Positions 29,800 through 39,494 of a stretch of 64,000 nucleotides of DNA are shown here, in pieces. The DNA comes from Phytobacter massiliensis JC163 (GTDB taxonomy: Bacteria; Pseudomonadota; Gammaproteobacteria; Enterobacterales; Enterobacteriaceae), in assembly GCF_000321045.1 (NCBI RefSeq), contig NZ_HE578949.1, positions 345,993 through 409,992 on the forward strand, in the 5' to 3' direction. The notes below the pieces were generated by a model, which did no database searches, was not told the DNA's origin, and saw only the letters and a list, made by a program, of their open reading frames with translations. Position 1 is the stretch's first letter; the number at the start of each line of letters is the position of its first letter. Position numbers and translations under genes: made by a program.

Positions 29800-30006
29800 A
29801 AAAACCCCCAGCGCGAGAGAAGAAATGCATGAAAGAGAAAAGCGCTACGGCAACGCAGGGCTTTTCTTTCTCTGTGTCGCTGGCGTGTCGTACCTGAAAG
29901 GCACTGGATGAAAATGAATGACAAATGACGACACAATAAGACACAAACACCGGAGCGAACGCGGGAAATATTTGTGTTTACAGTGTGTTATTGAGTGCTC
30001 TACTTT

Positions 30007-30061
30007 CTTCTAAGCCGTGGGTCACAGGTTCGAATCCTGTAGGGCGTACCATTACATTTCA
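30007..30061 (+). repeat. attR: second copy of the argU 55-bp repeat
   Basis: Exact 55-bp copy of 25108-25162 (half a tRNA, from the anticodon loop on). The tRNA 5' half is absent, so this is not a tRNA gene. Right boundary of the prophage. Confidence 0.93.
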
Positions 30062-30066
30062 ATCAG

Positions 30067-30240
30067 TTACGCATTTTGCATCACCTCCAGATTGTCTTCG
30101 TGCGACATATTTGGGACATCTTCGTTAAAAATCGCATCATTCTGGCGGGCATGTTCAGTCAGAGGGTTAGGTGCAAGGTGTGCATATCTACGCACCCTCT
30201 CTATCGATTCCCAGTCGTCCATTTCCTCTAAACCTGAACG
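30067..30240 (-). pseudogene. C-terminal remnant of a second argU integrase
   Basis: Minus-strand frame ending at TAA 30067-30069 reads [23 protein letters not shown] (split: [28 protein letters not shown]), matching the intact integrase end [10 protein letters not shown] / [18 protein letters not shown] with its Tyr nucleophile, but with a different tail. An upstream TGA and the loss of about six codons before EEMDDW end the homology. It lies directly outside attR with the same 5-bp offset from the repeat as the intact integrase, so it is what is left of another element that used the same site. Confidence 0.87.
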
Positions 30241-30366
30241 TCACGCCTGTAATTCCGGCAAACTACTATTTTTAATAGGGGTTCAACAAGTATTTGCGTA
30301 AGATCAATATTGGTTAACATTTCGACGAATACGCTGGATGTTCATCTCACGCTCGGAGCGGGCAAA

Positions 30367-30660
30367 ATGAACATCAAACTAGTCGCTTTATCAGTTATAA
30401 CTGCTGCCCTTCTCATTTCATCTGACATGGCTACCGCTAAATCGAACCCGTTAACTGACGATCAGGTAAAGCAAAAAATTATTGAAGACTCTATAGCGTC
30501 CTATCAAGGTACTTGTGCTTGCCCTTTTAACACAGCAAGGAACGGGAGTTCTTGTGGCCGCCGCAGTGCCTGGAGCAAAGCGGGAGGGTACTCGCCTATC
30601 TGCTACAAGAAGGAGGTCACAAAGGAGATGGTTAAAGAGTGGCGTCAACAAAATCAGTAA
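30367..30660 (+). CDS. Small secreted cysteine-containing protein
   Basis: A 97-residue protein with a signal peptide (MNIKLVALSVITAALLISS ... ATA|KS). The mature part has LTDDQVKQKIIEDSIASYQG, then a Cys-rich core CACPFNTARNGSSCGRRSAW and GGYSPICYK, four Cys in all. This family is common in enterobacterial genomic islands and plasmids with no known function. ATG 30367 is chosen over the in-frame 30310 because the signal peptide starts there. Its place beside att suggests it is island cargo. Much more AT-rich than the crt genes that follow. Confidence 0.72.
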   Translation: MNIKLVALSVITAALLISSDMATAKSNPLTDDQVKQKIIEDSIASYQGTCACPFNTARNGSSCGRRSAWSKAGGYSPICYKKEVTKEMVKEWRQQNQ

Positions 30661-31083
30661 TTAAATTTATCCTATAACTTATTGATTTTTAATTAATATG
30701 GGTATTGGTCCAGACTTGCAAGTTGAACCCTGGAAAGCATTTTAATTTTCCTTTGAGAGGCTATTTTTAATACTTCTATTTAAAATTAACGAGTTATGAG
30801 ATAGTTTTAAACTCAACATAGCTCCTTTAGGCTCCCTTCTTCATAAACTTTTAATCGCCTTTTTGCCGCTGCAGCGACAGTTATTGTTAATTTCATGTAA
30901 ATTTTGTGTCGCGTTCGCTGCGCAAAAGATAATTCCTGGATATTACGCTACGCTTTGCAAACAGAGCGCAGTCAACGCTCGGATGTACAACGTCATACAG
31001 GTCGACACGGCGCTTAACCTGGCGTCACCGTGCTTCACATCCTCTGTAGACATTGCCACGATGAGTAACCAGGGATAGCAACG
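30661..31083. other. Non-coding region upstream of the crt operon
   Basis: About 420 bp, AT-rich in the first half and GC-rich near crtE. It must carry the crt promoter, but I see no clear sigma-70 pair. A ribosome site (aggga) lies about 8 bp before the crtE ATG. The change in base composition suggests a boundary between island and crt sequence near 30850. Confidence 0.45.
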
Positions 31084-32001
31084 ATGAACGTCAATCATGA
31101 AGATGAATTGCAGGCGCTACGTGCAGCCCTGCAGTGCCGCCTCGATCAACTCCTCCCCGCCGCAGAACAGCAGGATCTCGTCTGGACCGCGATGCGTGAA
31201 GGCACTTTGGCTGCGGGCAAGCGCGTTCGGCCTCTGCTGTTGGTGCTGACGGCACGGGATCTCGGTTGTGATATTGAACAGCCCGGCCTGCTGGACCTGG
31301 CGTGCGCCGTGGAAATGGTGCACGCTGCCTCGCTGATGCTCGATGACATCCCCTGTATGGACAACGCTCTGTTGCGCCGGGGAAAACCTACCATTCATCT
31401 CCAGTATGGAGAAAATGTAGCCATTCTCGCTGCCGTTGCGCTGCTAAGCCGCGCGTTTGGCGTTATCGCCGAAGCCCAGGCGCTGCCGCATGACTGTAAA
31501 ACCCAGGCGGTGGCTGAACTGTCGATCGCGACCGGCATGCAGGGGCTGGTGCAGGGACAGTACCGCGATCTCAACGAAGGCGCGCAGGCGCGCAGCGCCG
31601 AAGCGATTCTGGTAACCAATGAGCTGAAAACCAGCCGCCTTTTTGACGCCACGCTGCAAATGGCGGCCATTGTGGCGAATGCATCGCTGCCCGCGCGGCA
31701 GCGGCTACGCTGCTTTGCCCGCGATCTGGGGCAGGCTTTTCAACTGCTCGACGATCTCGCCGATGGGGTGAGCGGCACCGGCAAGGACCTCAATAAAGAT
31801 CATGGCAAATCTACCCTGGTGGCGATTCTGGGGGCGGATGCGGTGCGGGCGCGCCTGCGCGACCATCTGCGCAGCGCGGATGAGCATCTGGCCCATGCCT
31901 GCGAGAAGGGGGTTGCCACCCGGTGTTTTATGCACGCCTGGTTTGATAAACAGATGGCGCTATTTGGCCAGGACCGGCCCCAATCTCTGACGGAGTATTA
32001 A
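31084..32001 (+). CDS. crtE: Geranylgeranyl diphosphate synthase
   Basis: A 305-residue trans-prenyltransferase making GGPP from IPP and FPP, the entry to carotenoid synthesis. First Asp-rich motif [11 protein letters not shown] and second LLDDLADG are intact, as are the KRVRP and KTSRLF substrate blocks. First gene of crtE-idi-crtX-crtY-crtI-crtB; its TAA shares a base with the idi ATG. Confidence 0.95.
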   Translation: MNVNHEDELQALRAALQCRLDQLLPAAEQQDLVWTAMREGTLAAGKRVRPLLLVLTARDLGCDIEQPGLLDLACAVEMVHAASLMLDDIPCMDNALLRRGKPTIHLQYGENVAILAAVALLSRAFGVIAEAQALPHDCKTQAVAELSIATGMQGLVQGQYRDLNEGAQARSAEAILVTNELKTSRLFDATLQMAAIVANASLPARQRLRCFARDLGQAFQLLDDLADGVSGTGKDLNKDHGKSTLVAILGADAVRARLRDHLRSADEHLAHACEKGVATRCFMHAWFDKQMALFGQDRPQSLTEY

Positions 32002-33029
32002 TGAAGGATCTGACTCAGCGCAAAAACGATCATCTGGATATCGTTCTCGGCGGCATGTCTGGCATAAAACAGCGCGGAACGGGTTTCGACCGCTGGCGGT
32101 TTGAACACTGCGCGCTGCCGGAAATCGATCTTGATGCTATCGATCTGCGGGTGTCGCTGTTTGGCAAAACCCTGAATGCGCCTCTGCTCATCAGCTCCAT
32201 GACCGGCGGCGCCCGCCGCGCGGCAGATATTAATCGCCACCTGGCGCAGGCGGCGCAGACGCTGGGACTGGCGATGGGCGTAGGTTCGCAGCGGGTGGCG
32301 CTGGAAAGCGAGAATAACGGCGGACTGACCCGTGAGCTGCGGCAGTTCGCCCCGGATATCCCCCTGCTGGCTAACCTTGGCGCGGCGCAAATTGCCGCAA
32401 AAAACCGGACTGGATTATGCCCGGCGCGCGGTGGAGATGATTGAAGCAGACGCGCTGATTATCCATCTCAACCCCTTGCAGGAAGCGCTACAGCGCGGCG
32501 GCGATCGCGACTGGCGCGGCGTGCTGACGGCGATAGAAGCGACGGCCAGCGCGTTGCCGGTGCCGGTAGTGGTCAAAGAGGTGGGCGCGGGGCTCTCCGT
32601 CACCGTTGCGCGTCAGCTTATAGAGGCTGGCGTGGCGATGCTGGATGTCGCGGGGGCGGGCGGCACCAGCTGGGCCGCCGTCGAAGGCGCGCGCGCCGCC
32701 ACGCCGCAGGCCCGCGAGGTGGCGATGGCGTTTGCCGACTGGGGAATTCCACCGCCGAAGCGCTGTGCGCGCTGCATCAGGCGTTGCCGGATTCGCCGCT
32801 CATCGCCTCCGGCGGCATCGCTGACGGCATCGATGCGGCTAAAGCGCTGCGTTTAGGGGCGACGCTGGTGGGGCAGGCGGCGGGCGTACTCGGCAGCGCC
32901 ACCCTCTCCGCGGAAGCGGTAGCCGCCCATTTTCAGACCGTGATTGAACAGCTGCGGGTCGCCTGTTTCTGCACCGGCAGCGCCAGCCTGAGCGCGCTGC
33001 GCCAGGCGACGCTGGTGCGCGAAGCATGA
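32001..33029 (+). pseudogene. idi: Type II isopentenyl-diphosphate isomerase, two frameshifts
   Basis: FMN/NADPH-dependent IPP isomerase (Fni type), which balances IPP and DMAPP for CrtE. Full-length homology is present in three pieces: frame A to about 32398 ([26 protein letters not shown]), frame B 32405-32748 ([29 protein letters not shown]), and frame C to the stop ([16 protein letters not shown]). Removing one A from A6 at 32399-32404 and adding one C at cc 32749-32750 restores a single frame of about 342 codons. Both sites are homopolymers. A type II idi between crtE and crtX is the known Cronobacter/Pantoea layout. Sequencing error is the best explanation; if real, the chromosome must supply isomerase elsewhere. 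Confidence 0.9.
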
Positions 33030-34291
33030 GCCATTATGCGATTATCGCCCCGCCGCTTTACAGCCACGTGCGGGCGCTGGAGGCGCTGGGGCAGCAGCTT
33101 ATCGCCCGGGGCCACCACATCACCTTCTTTCAGCAGGCGGAAGCGCGCGCGCTATTGAGCGACGCGCGCATCGGCTTTTGCGCCGTGGGGGAACAAACGC
33201 ATCCGCCGGGAAGTCTGGCGCGCACCCTCAACGTCACGGCGCACCCTTTCGGGCCGGGGCTTTTCCGGTTGATTAACGATCTGGCCGGGACCACGGATAT
33301 GCTCTGCCGTGAGCTGCCCGCGGCGCTGGAGCGCTGCGCCGTTGATGGCGTCATTGTCGATCAGATGGAACCCGCGGGCGGCCTGGTGGCCGAAGCGCTG
33401 GGGTTGCCATTTGTCTCTGTAGCCTGCGCGCTGCCGGTAAATCGTGACGAAACCATTCCGCTGCCGGTGATGCCGTTTCTCTACAGTACAAGCGCCCGCA
33501 GCCACAAGCGCTACGCCGCCAGCACCCGAATTCACGACTGGCTAATGCGCCGCCAGGGCGACGTTATCGCCTTTCATGCCGAACGGTTTGGCCTGACGGC
33601 GCGTCGGGGGCTGCATGAATGTCTGTCGCCGCTGGCGCAAATCAGCCAGACGATAGACGCTTTTGATTTTCCTCGCCATCTGCCCGCCTGCTTTCATGCC
33701 GTCGGGCCGCTGCGCCCGGCGCAGGCGACGGCGATTGACGCGCAGGAAGTGCCAGACGAACCGCTTATTTTTGCCTCGCTTGGCACGCTACAGGGGCATC
33801 GCTACCGGCTGTTTCACACCATTGCCGCGGCCTGCCGGCAGCGCAATGTCCGCCTGTTGATAGCCCACTGCGGCGGCCTGAATGCGCGACAGGCGGCGAC
33901 GCTGGCAGCAACGGGCGCGAGGGTGACCGACTTTGCTGAACAGCCCGCTATTCTGCGTCAGGCGCAGGCGGTGATTACCCACGGTGGGCTCAATACGGTC
34001 ATGGATGCTATCGCCAGCGGCACGCCTGTGCTCGCTATTCCACTGGCCTTCGATCAGCCAGGCGTTGCCGCCCGGATTGAGTACAGCGGTATTGGTCGCC
34101 GGGCGTCGCGTTTTGCCTGTAGCCGTAGCCTTGCGGATAAGCTGGGCGATTTACTCTCTAACCCTCGCTACCGGCAACGGCTGACGGCCATGCAGCCTGC
34201 ATTGCAGCAGGCGGGCGGCGCGAGGCTTGCCGCCCGGATTGTTGAGCAGGCGCTGGGCTCCAGACGTCCGGTTCTGGCAGGTGCGGCATGA
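33026..34291 (+). CDS. crtX: Zeaxanthin glucosyltransferase
   Basis: A 421-residue GT1-family glycosyltransferase that adds glucose from UDP-glucose to zeaxanthin. The donor-binding block [28 protein letters not shown] (split [15 protein letters not shown] / [11 protein letters not shown]) is intact and the N-terminus has [10 protein letters not shown], typical of the family. It overlaps idi and crtY by ATGA at both ends, so the operon is tightly coupled. It implies that the final pigment is zeaxanthin mono- or diglucoside. Confidence 0.94.
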   Translation: MSHYAIIAPPLYSHVRALEALGQQLIARGHHITFFQQAEARALLSDARIGFCAVGEQTHPPGSLARTLNVTAHPFGPGLFRLINDLAGTTDMLCRELPAALERCAVDGVIVDQMEPAGGLVAEALGLPFVSVACALPVNRDETIPLPVMPFLYSTSARSHKRYAASTRIHDWLMRRQGDVIAFHAERFGLTARRGLHECLSPLAQISQTIDAFDFPRHLPACFHAVGPLRPAQATAIDAQEVPDEPLIFASLGTLQGHRYRLFHTIAAACRQRNVRLLIAHCGGLNARQAATLAATGARVTDFAEQPAILRQAQAVITHGGLNTVMDAIASGTPVLAIPLAFDQPGVAARIEYSGIGRRASRFACSRSLADKLGDLLSNPRYRQRLTAMQPALQQAGGARLAARIVEQALGSRRPVLAGAA

Positions 34292-35466
34292 ATCGCCGGG
34301 AATGGGACCTGATCCTTGTTGGCGGCGGGCTGGCGAATGGCCTTATCGCCTGGCGTCTTAGACAGCAGCAGCCAGCGCTGCGTGTGCTGGTGCTGGAGGC
34401 GGGGATGCAGCCTGGCGGCAATCATACCTGGTCCTTTCATCACGACGATCTCACCCCCGCGCAGCACCAGTGGATTGCGCCGCTGGTGGCGCATCGCTGG
34501 CCAGGCTACGAGGTACGTTTCCCGGCGCGAACGCGCACGCTGCACGGGGCGTACCTGAGTATGACCTCGGAACGTTTCGCTGCGGTGATAACCGGGGCGC
34601 TGGGCGAAAATCTCCGCACCGCAACGCCGGTGGCCCACCTGACGCCGGACGCCGTCACCCTTGCCAGCGGGCAGGCGTTGCAGGCAGGGGCGGTTATCGA
34701 CGGGCGTGGCTACCGCCCTGGCCCGCACATGACGGTGGGGTTTCAGGCTTTTGTCGGCCAGCAGTGGCTGCTTGAGGAGCCGCACGGCTTGACGCGCCCC
34801 ATTTTGATGGACGCCACCGTCGACCAGCAGGCGGGCTATCGCTTTGTCTATACGCTGCCGCTCAGCGCGCAATCGCTGTTAATTGAAGATACCCACTATA
34901 TCGACAGGCCGACGCTTAACAACGAACAGGCGCGCCAGCATATCCACGATTATGCCCATCAGCAGGGGTGGCGGCTGAAAACGCTGGAGCGCGAGGAGCA
35001 GGGCAACCTGCCCATTACCCTTGCAGGGGACAGCCGCGCCTTCTGGCGCGAACAGGCCGGGCAGCCGTGTAGCGGCCTGCGCGCCGGGCTGTTTCATGCC
35101 ACGACCGGTTACTCTCTGCCGCAGGCGGCGACGCTGGCGGACCTTATCGCCAGCCAGCGTGATTTTACGGCCGCAGCGCTGTCTGACGTCATCGGGCAGT
35201 ACGCGCGCGGTCAGTGGCGGCGGCAGCGCTTCTTTCGCCTGCTTAACCGCATGCTGTTTCTTGCCGGGCGCGCCGACCAGCGCTGGCAGGTGATGCAGCG
35301 GTTCTATGGCTTAAACGAGGGGCTGATTGCCCGCTTTTATGCCGGTCGACTGACGCCTTTCGATAAGGCGCGGATCCTCACCGGCAAACCACCGGTACCG
35401 CCGGGCGAAGCTCTGCGGGCCATTCTGAAACAGACTCCCCGGCTGCGGGCTTTTAACGATGAATAA
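34288..35466 (+). CDS. crtY: Lycopene beta-cyclase
   Basis: A 392-residue membrane-associated flavoprotein that cyclises lycopene to beta-carotene. N-terminal Rossmann motif (DLILVGGGLANGLIAWRL), and the family blocks VIDGRGY, DATVDQQAGYRFVY and GLFHATTGYSLPQA are present. The stop lies 8 bp inside crtI. Confidence 0.95.
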   Translation: MNRREWDLILVGGGLANGLIAWRLRQQQPALRVLVLEAGMQPGGNHTWSFHHDDLTPAQHQWIAPLVAHRWPGYEVRFPARTRTLHGAYLSMTSERFAAVITGALGENLRTATPVAHLTPDAVTLASGQALQAGAVIDGRGYRPGPHMTVGFQAFVGQQWLLEEPHGLTRPILMDATVDQQAGYRFVYTLPLSAQSLLIEDTHYIDRPTLNNEQARQHIHDYAHQQGWRLKTLEREEQGNLPITLAGDSRAFWREQAGQPCSGLRAGLFHATTGYSLPQAATLADLIASQRDFTAAALSDVIGQYARGQWRRQRFFRLLNRMLFLAGRADQRWQVMQRFYGLNEGLIARFYAGRLTPFDKARILTGKPPVPPGEALRAILKQTPRLRAFNDE

Positions 35467-36937
35467 AACGATTGTAATTGGCGCTGGTTTTGGCGGCCTG
35501 GCGCTCGCCATCCGTCTGCAGGCGGCGGGTATTCCGGTGTTACTGCTTGAGCAGCGCGATAAGCCCGGCGGGCGTGCCTATGTCTATCAGGATAAAGGTT
35601 TTACCTTTGACGCCGGGCCGACGGTTATCACCGACCCCTCCGCCATCGAAGAGCTTTTCGCCCTGGCGGGCAAAAACATGGCGGATTATGTCGATCTCAT
35701 GCCGGTTACCCCCTTTTACCGCCTGTGCTGGGAGGATGGGGTGCAGTTTGACTATGATAACGATCAGGCGCGGCTGGAGGCGCAAATCCGCCGTTTTAAC
35801 CCCCGCGACGTCGAGGGTTACCGGCGCTTTCTCGCCTACTCCAGAGCGGTGTTTAAAGAGGGGTATCTTAAGCTCGGCACGGTGCCGTTTTTGTCGTTTC
35901 GTGACATGCTGCGCGCAGGGCCGCAGCTGGCGAGGCTGCAAGCCTGGCGCAGCGTGTATGGCATGGTGGCGAAGTTTATTGAAAATGAGCAGTTGCGCCA
36001 GGCGTTCTCTTTTCATTCGCTGCTGGTCGGGGGCAACCCCTTCGCCACCTCGTCTATCTATACCCTGATCCATGCTCTGGAGCGGGAGTGGGGCGTCTGG
36101 TTTGCGCGCGGCGGCACCGGGGCGCTGGTACAGGGGCTGGTGCGGCTGTTTCAGGATCTGGGCGGCGAAATTGAACTCAACGCTCAGGTGAGCCAGCTGG
36201 AGACCGAGGGGGAACGGATAAGCGCCGTGCAGCTTGGCGACGGTCGGCGTATTGCGGCGGCGGCGGTGGCTTCAAATGCGGATGTGGTGCACACCTATGA
36301 AAAGCTGCTCGGCCATCACCAGGTGGGGGCGGCGCGCGCCGTCTCGCTTAAGCGTAAGCGGATGAGCAACTCTCTGTTTGTACTCTATTTTGGCCTGAAT
36401 CACCACCACAGCCAGCTGGCGCACCATACGGTCTGCTTTGGGCCGCGCTATAAAGAGCTCATTAGCGAAATATTTAACGGACCGGCGCTGGCGGAGGATT
36501 TTTCGCTCTATCTGCACGCGCCCTGCGTCACCGATCCCTCCCTTGCGCCCCCCGGCTGCGGCAGCTATTACGTACTGGCCCCGGTGCCGCACCTCGGCAC
36601 GGCAAATCTTGACTGGACGGTGGAGGGGCCGCGTCTGCGCGATCGCATTTTCGCCTATCTGGAAAAGCACTACATGCCGGGCTTGCGCGAGCAGCTGGTG
36701 ACCCACCGGATGTTCACGCCGTTTGACTTTCGCGACCAGCTTAGCGCCTGGCACGGGTCGGCTTTTTCCGTCGAGCCGATTCTGCGCCAGAGCGCCTGGT
36801 TTCGTCCCCATAACCGCGACAGCCGTATCCCCAACCTTTACCTGGTAGGGGCGGGAACCCATCCGGGGGCAGGCATTCCCGGCGTGATTGGTTCGGCGAA
36901 AGCCACGGCGAGCCTGATGCTGGAGGCCCTCTCCTGA
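35459..36937 (+). CDS. crtI: Phytoene desaturase
   Basis: A 492-residue FAD enzyme performing four desaturations from phytoene to lycopene. Dinucleotide fold at the start (VIGAGFGGLALAIRLQ) and the bacterial phytoene-dehydrogenase signature at the end (NLYLVGAGTHPGAGIPGVIG) are intact. Length is that of Pantoea and Cronobacter CrtI. Overlaps crtY and crtB. Confidence 0.96.
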   Translation: MNKTIVIGAGFGGLALAIRLQAAGIPVLLLEQRDKPGGRAYVYQDKGFTFDAGPTVITDPSAIEELFALAGKNMADYVDLMPVTPFYRLCWEDGVQFDYDNDQARLEAQIRRFNPRDVEGYRRFLAYSRAVFKEGYLKLGTVPFLSFRDMLRAGPQLARLQAWRSVYGMVAKFIENEQLRQAFSFHSLLVGGNPFATSSIYTLIHALEREWGVWFARGGTGALVQGLVRLFQDLGGEIELNAQVSQLETEGERISAVQLGDGRRIAAAAVASNADVVHTYEKLLGHHQVGAARAVSLKRKRMSNSLFVLYFGLNHHHSQLAHHTVCFGPRYKELISEIFNGPALAEDFSLYLHAPCVTDPSLAPPGCGSYYVLAPVPHLGTANLDWTVEGPRLRDRIFAYLEKHYMPGLREQLVTHRMFTPFDFRDQLSAWHGSAFSVEPILRQSAWFRPHNRDSRIPNLYLVGAGTHPGAGIPGVIGSAKATASLMLEALS

Positions 36938-37884
36938 TGAACGGGACGTTAATGGCGCATGCGTCTGAAACCATGGCGGCAGGCTCGAAAAGCTTCAATG
37001 CCGCGGCGAAGCTCTTTGATCCCGCCACCCGCCGTAGCGCTCTGATGCTCTATGCCTGGTGCCGCTACTGTGACGATGTCATTGACGATCAGCACCTTGG
37101 GTTCAGCGCGACCGCGCGCAGCGACAGCGCCTTAGCACGCCTGGAGATGCTGAAAAGCGAAACCCGCCGCGCCTTTGCGGGGGAAACCATGCGCGAACCG
37201 GCCTTCGCCGCCTTTCAGGAGGTAGCGACGCGGCATGCCATTTCGCCGCAGCTGGCGTTTGACCATCTGGAAGGGTTTGCGATGGATGTGCGGGAAACCC
37301 GCTACGACACCTTTGATGATACGCTGCGCTACTGTTATCACGTCGCAGGGGTGGTGGGGCTGATGATGGCGCAGGTGATGGGCGTGCGGAATGACGCGGT
37401 GCTCGATCGCGCCTGCGACCTGGGGCTGGCGTTTCAGTTAACCAATATCGCCCGCGATATCGTTGAGGACGCCGGAACGGGGCGCTGCTACCTGCCTGCC
37501 CGCTGGCTGGCGGAGGAGGGGATAGATGCCAGCCAGCTGACCGACCCGGCGAAACGGCAGCATCTGGCGCGCCTGGCGCAGCGGCTGGTGGCGCATGCCG
37601 AACCTTATTACGCTTCGGCGCGCGGCGGGCTGCATGGCCTGCCGTTGCGCTCGGCCTGGGCTATTGCATCGGCACACGGGGTTTACCGCGAAATTGGAAT
37701 GAAGGTCACGGCGGCGGGGGCGCATGCATGGGACACGCGCCAGGGCACCCGTAAAGGGGAAAAACTGGCGCTGGTGATCAAAGGCGGGCTGGCGGCGCTC
37801 AGCTCTCGCGCTGGCGCGATGCCTGCGCGTCCGTCCGGGCTGTGGCAGCGTCCTTATCTGCCGCACGAGAACGGCGGGCGTTAA
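36937..37884 (+). CDS. crtB: Phytoene synthase
   Basis: A 315-residue squalene/phytoene synthase condensing two GGPP. Both Asp-rich motifs are seen (CRYCDDVIDD and NIARDIVED) together with YCYHVAGVVG. The ATG shares a base with the crtI TGA. The alternative start MAHASETMAAG, six codons later, may be the true one. Its last 86 bp overlap the end of crtZ on the other strand. Confidence 0.95.
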   Translation: MNGTLMAHASETMAAGSKSFNAAAKLFDPATRRSALMLYAWCRYCDDVIDDQHLGFSATARSDSALARLEMLKSETRRAFAGETMREPAFAAFQEVATRHAISPQLAFDHLEGFAMDVRETRYDTFDDTLRYCYHVAGVVGLMMAQVMGVRNDAVLDRACDLGLAFQLTNIARDIVEDAGTGRCYLPARWLAEEGIDASQLTDPAKRQHLARLAQRLVAHAEPYYASARGGLHGLPLRSAWAIASAHGVYREIGMKVTAAGAHAWDTRQGTRKGEKLALVIKGGLAALSSRAGAMPARPSGLWQRPYLPHENGGR

Positions 37885-38356
37885 GCGCCGCTTTTTTACG
37901 GCTGCGCAGCGTCGCCTGCAGCTGTTCTACGGGCGGCGCATAGAGAAAACCGAACGAGACACAGTCCTCTTTTCCCCGCACCGCATGGTGCAGGCGATGC
38001 GCAAGATAGAGGCGTTTTAAATATCCCCGGCGGGGGATATAGCGAAACGGCCAGCGTTGATGCACCAACCCATCATGCACAATAAAATAGAGCGCGCCAT
38101 AGAGCGTCATTCCCGCGCCAATCCACTGTAACGGCCAGAAGCCTGCCGTGCCGAGGGCAATCAGCGCAATGGCCAGCACGGCGAAAACCACGGCATAGAG
38201 GTCGTTGACCTCAAACCAGCCGGTGCGCGGTTCATGGTGCGAAAGATGCCAGCCCCAGCCCCAGCCATGCATGATGTATTTATGCGCCAGCGTGGCGATG
38301 ATTTCCATTGCCGCTACGGTCGCCAGAACGATCAGGGTGTTCCACAGTACGAGCAT
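37799..38356 (-). CDS. crtZ: Beta-carotene hydroxylase
   Basis: A 185-residue di-iron membrane hydroxylase that makes zeaxanthin from beta-carotene. All histidine motifs are present: HKYIMH, HLSHHEP, HDGLVH and HRLHHAV, among four hydrophobic segments. Opposite orientation to the rest of the cluster, as in Pantoea and Cronobacter, so it has its own promoter. The C-terminal tail (RSRKKAALNARRSRAADKD) is basic and lies entirely in the overlap with crtB. Confidence 0.95.
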   Translation of the reverse strand: MLVLWNTLIVLATVAAMEIIATLAHKYIMHGWGWGWHLSHHEPRTGWFEVNDLYAVVFAVLAIALIALGTAGFWPLQWIGAGMTLYGALYFIVHDGLVHQRWPFRYIPRRGYLKRLYLAHRLHHAVRGKEDCVSFGFLYAPPVEQLQATLRSRKKAALNARRSRAADKDAATARTDAQASRQRES

Positions 38357-38430
38357 GATGACTCCTTCTTCCCGTTCACAACGTTGTGCCTCCAGTCGCT
38401 CGCCTCTGCGGGCATCTCACCCGCGTTCCG

Positions 38431-38454
38431 GCCCACTCCGAAAAGGGAGTGGGC
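38431..38454. repeat. GC-rich inverted repeat between crtZ and the quinone reductase
   Basis: gcccactcc / ggagtgggc, a 9-bp perfect stem around gaaaag, directly after the stop of the oxidoreductase gene read leftward. No T run follows, so it is a weak terminator or simply an mRNA 3' stem. Confidence 0.5.
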
Positions 38455-38462
38455 ACGGTGGA

Positions 38463-39494
38463 TTACTCCCCGGTTAACGCATCGGTGGTCAACACCACCT
38501 TGCCCACATGCGCGCTGGCGGCAAGCATCGCATGCGCATCGCTCGCCGCTTCCAGAGGAAAGGTTTTGAAGATTTGCGGCTTCACTTTGCCCTGCTCTAC
38601 AAGCGGCAGCACGTGTTCGCTGAGGGCGTTAATCAACTCGGCCTTCTGGGCAGGCGTACGCTGACGCAGGGTGGAGCCAATATGGGTAAGCTGCTTGCTC
38701 AGCAGCGGGAAGAGATCCACCTCTTTCGCTACGCCGCCGATGACGCCAATTTGCACAATACGTCCGTTCATCGCCGCCGCCGCGTAGTTTTTGGCTATAT
38801 AATCCCCGGCGACAATATCGATAATAATGTCGGCCCCGTGGCCGTCGGTCTCCCGTTTCACCACTTCGACGAAGTCTTCTTCTTTACGCAATACCACCAC
38901 ATCGGCGCCCAGCTTCAGGCTGGCCTCGCGGTGTTCCTCAGACCCTACGGTGGTAATAATTTTCGCCGCGCCAAAGGCTTTCGCCAGCATGGTAGCGGTC
39001 GTACCGATACCGGAAGCCCCCCCGTGAATCAAAATAATATCCCCCGCTTTAAACTGGCCGCGCTGGAACATATTTAGCCACACCGTCATAAACGTTTCGG
39101 GCAGGGCGGCCGCTTCGACCAGGCTCAGGCCTGGCGGTAACGGCAGTACGTTGGTGGCGTGCGCCGTGCAGTACTCTGCATAGCCGCCGCCTGGGATCAG
39201 CGCGGCGACATGGGCGCCTGGCTGCACATCTTTCACTTTCTCGCCGCAGGCCACCACAATACCCGCCACTTCAAGACCGGGGATATCCGAGGCCCCCGGA
39301 GGCGGCGCATATTGCCCTTTACGCTGTAACACATCGGGGCCGTTCACCCCTGCCGCGGCAATGCGAATCAGCACTTCATCGCCGGTGGGGCGAGGGACCG
39401 GGCGGGTTGTCGCCTTTAAAACCTCGGGGCCGCCGGGTTCGGTTATCTCAATGGCGGTCATGGTCTGCGGAATGGTATGGTTTTGATCTGGCAT
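38463..39494 (-). CDS. NAD(P)H quinone oxidoreductase (zinc-independent MDR family)
   Basis: A 343-residue medium-chain dehydrogenase/reductase of the quinone reductase/PIG3 group. The GroES-like N-terminal half (AAAGVNGPDVLQRKGQY) lacks the catalytic zinc Cys/His set of alcohol dehydrogenases. The NADP fold block is ILIHGGASGIGTTATMLAKAFGA, and the rest matches one-electron/two-electron quinone reductases. MTAIEI at residue 12 is an alternative start, as many homologues begin there. No link to pigment synthesis is visible apart from adjacency. Confidence 0.85.
   Translation of the reverse strand: MPDQNHTIPQTMTAIEITEPGGPEVLKATTRPVPRPTGDEVLIRIAAAGVNGPDVLQRKGQYAPPPGASDIPGLEVAGIVVACGEKVKDVQPGAHVAALIPGGGYAEYCTAHATNVLPLPPGLSLVEAAALPETFMTVWLNMFQRGQFKAGDIILIHGGASGIGTTATMLAKAFGAAKIITTVGSEEHREASLKLGADVVVLRKEEDFVEVVKRETDGHGADIIIDIVAGDYIAKNYAAAAMNGRIVQIGVIGGVAKEVDLFPLLSKQLTHIGSTLRQRTPAQKAELINALSEHVLPLVEQGKVKPQIFKTFPLEAASDAHAMLAASAHVGKVVLTTDALTGE

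Noticed and set aside
29717-29950. Two longer minus-strand frames overlapping the 30-residue peptide
   Set aside because: Cys/Ser-rich translation without ribosome sites; only the shorter hydrophobic frame has gene-like features.
30007-30050. Second tRNA-Arg gene at attR
   Set aside because: Only the anticodon loop through the 3' end is present; the acceptor 5' strand and D arm are missing, so it is an att copy.
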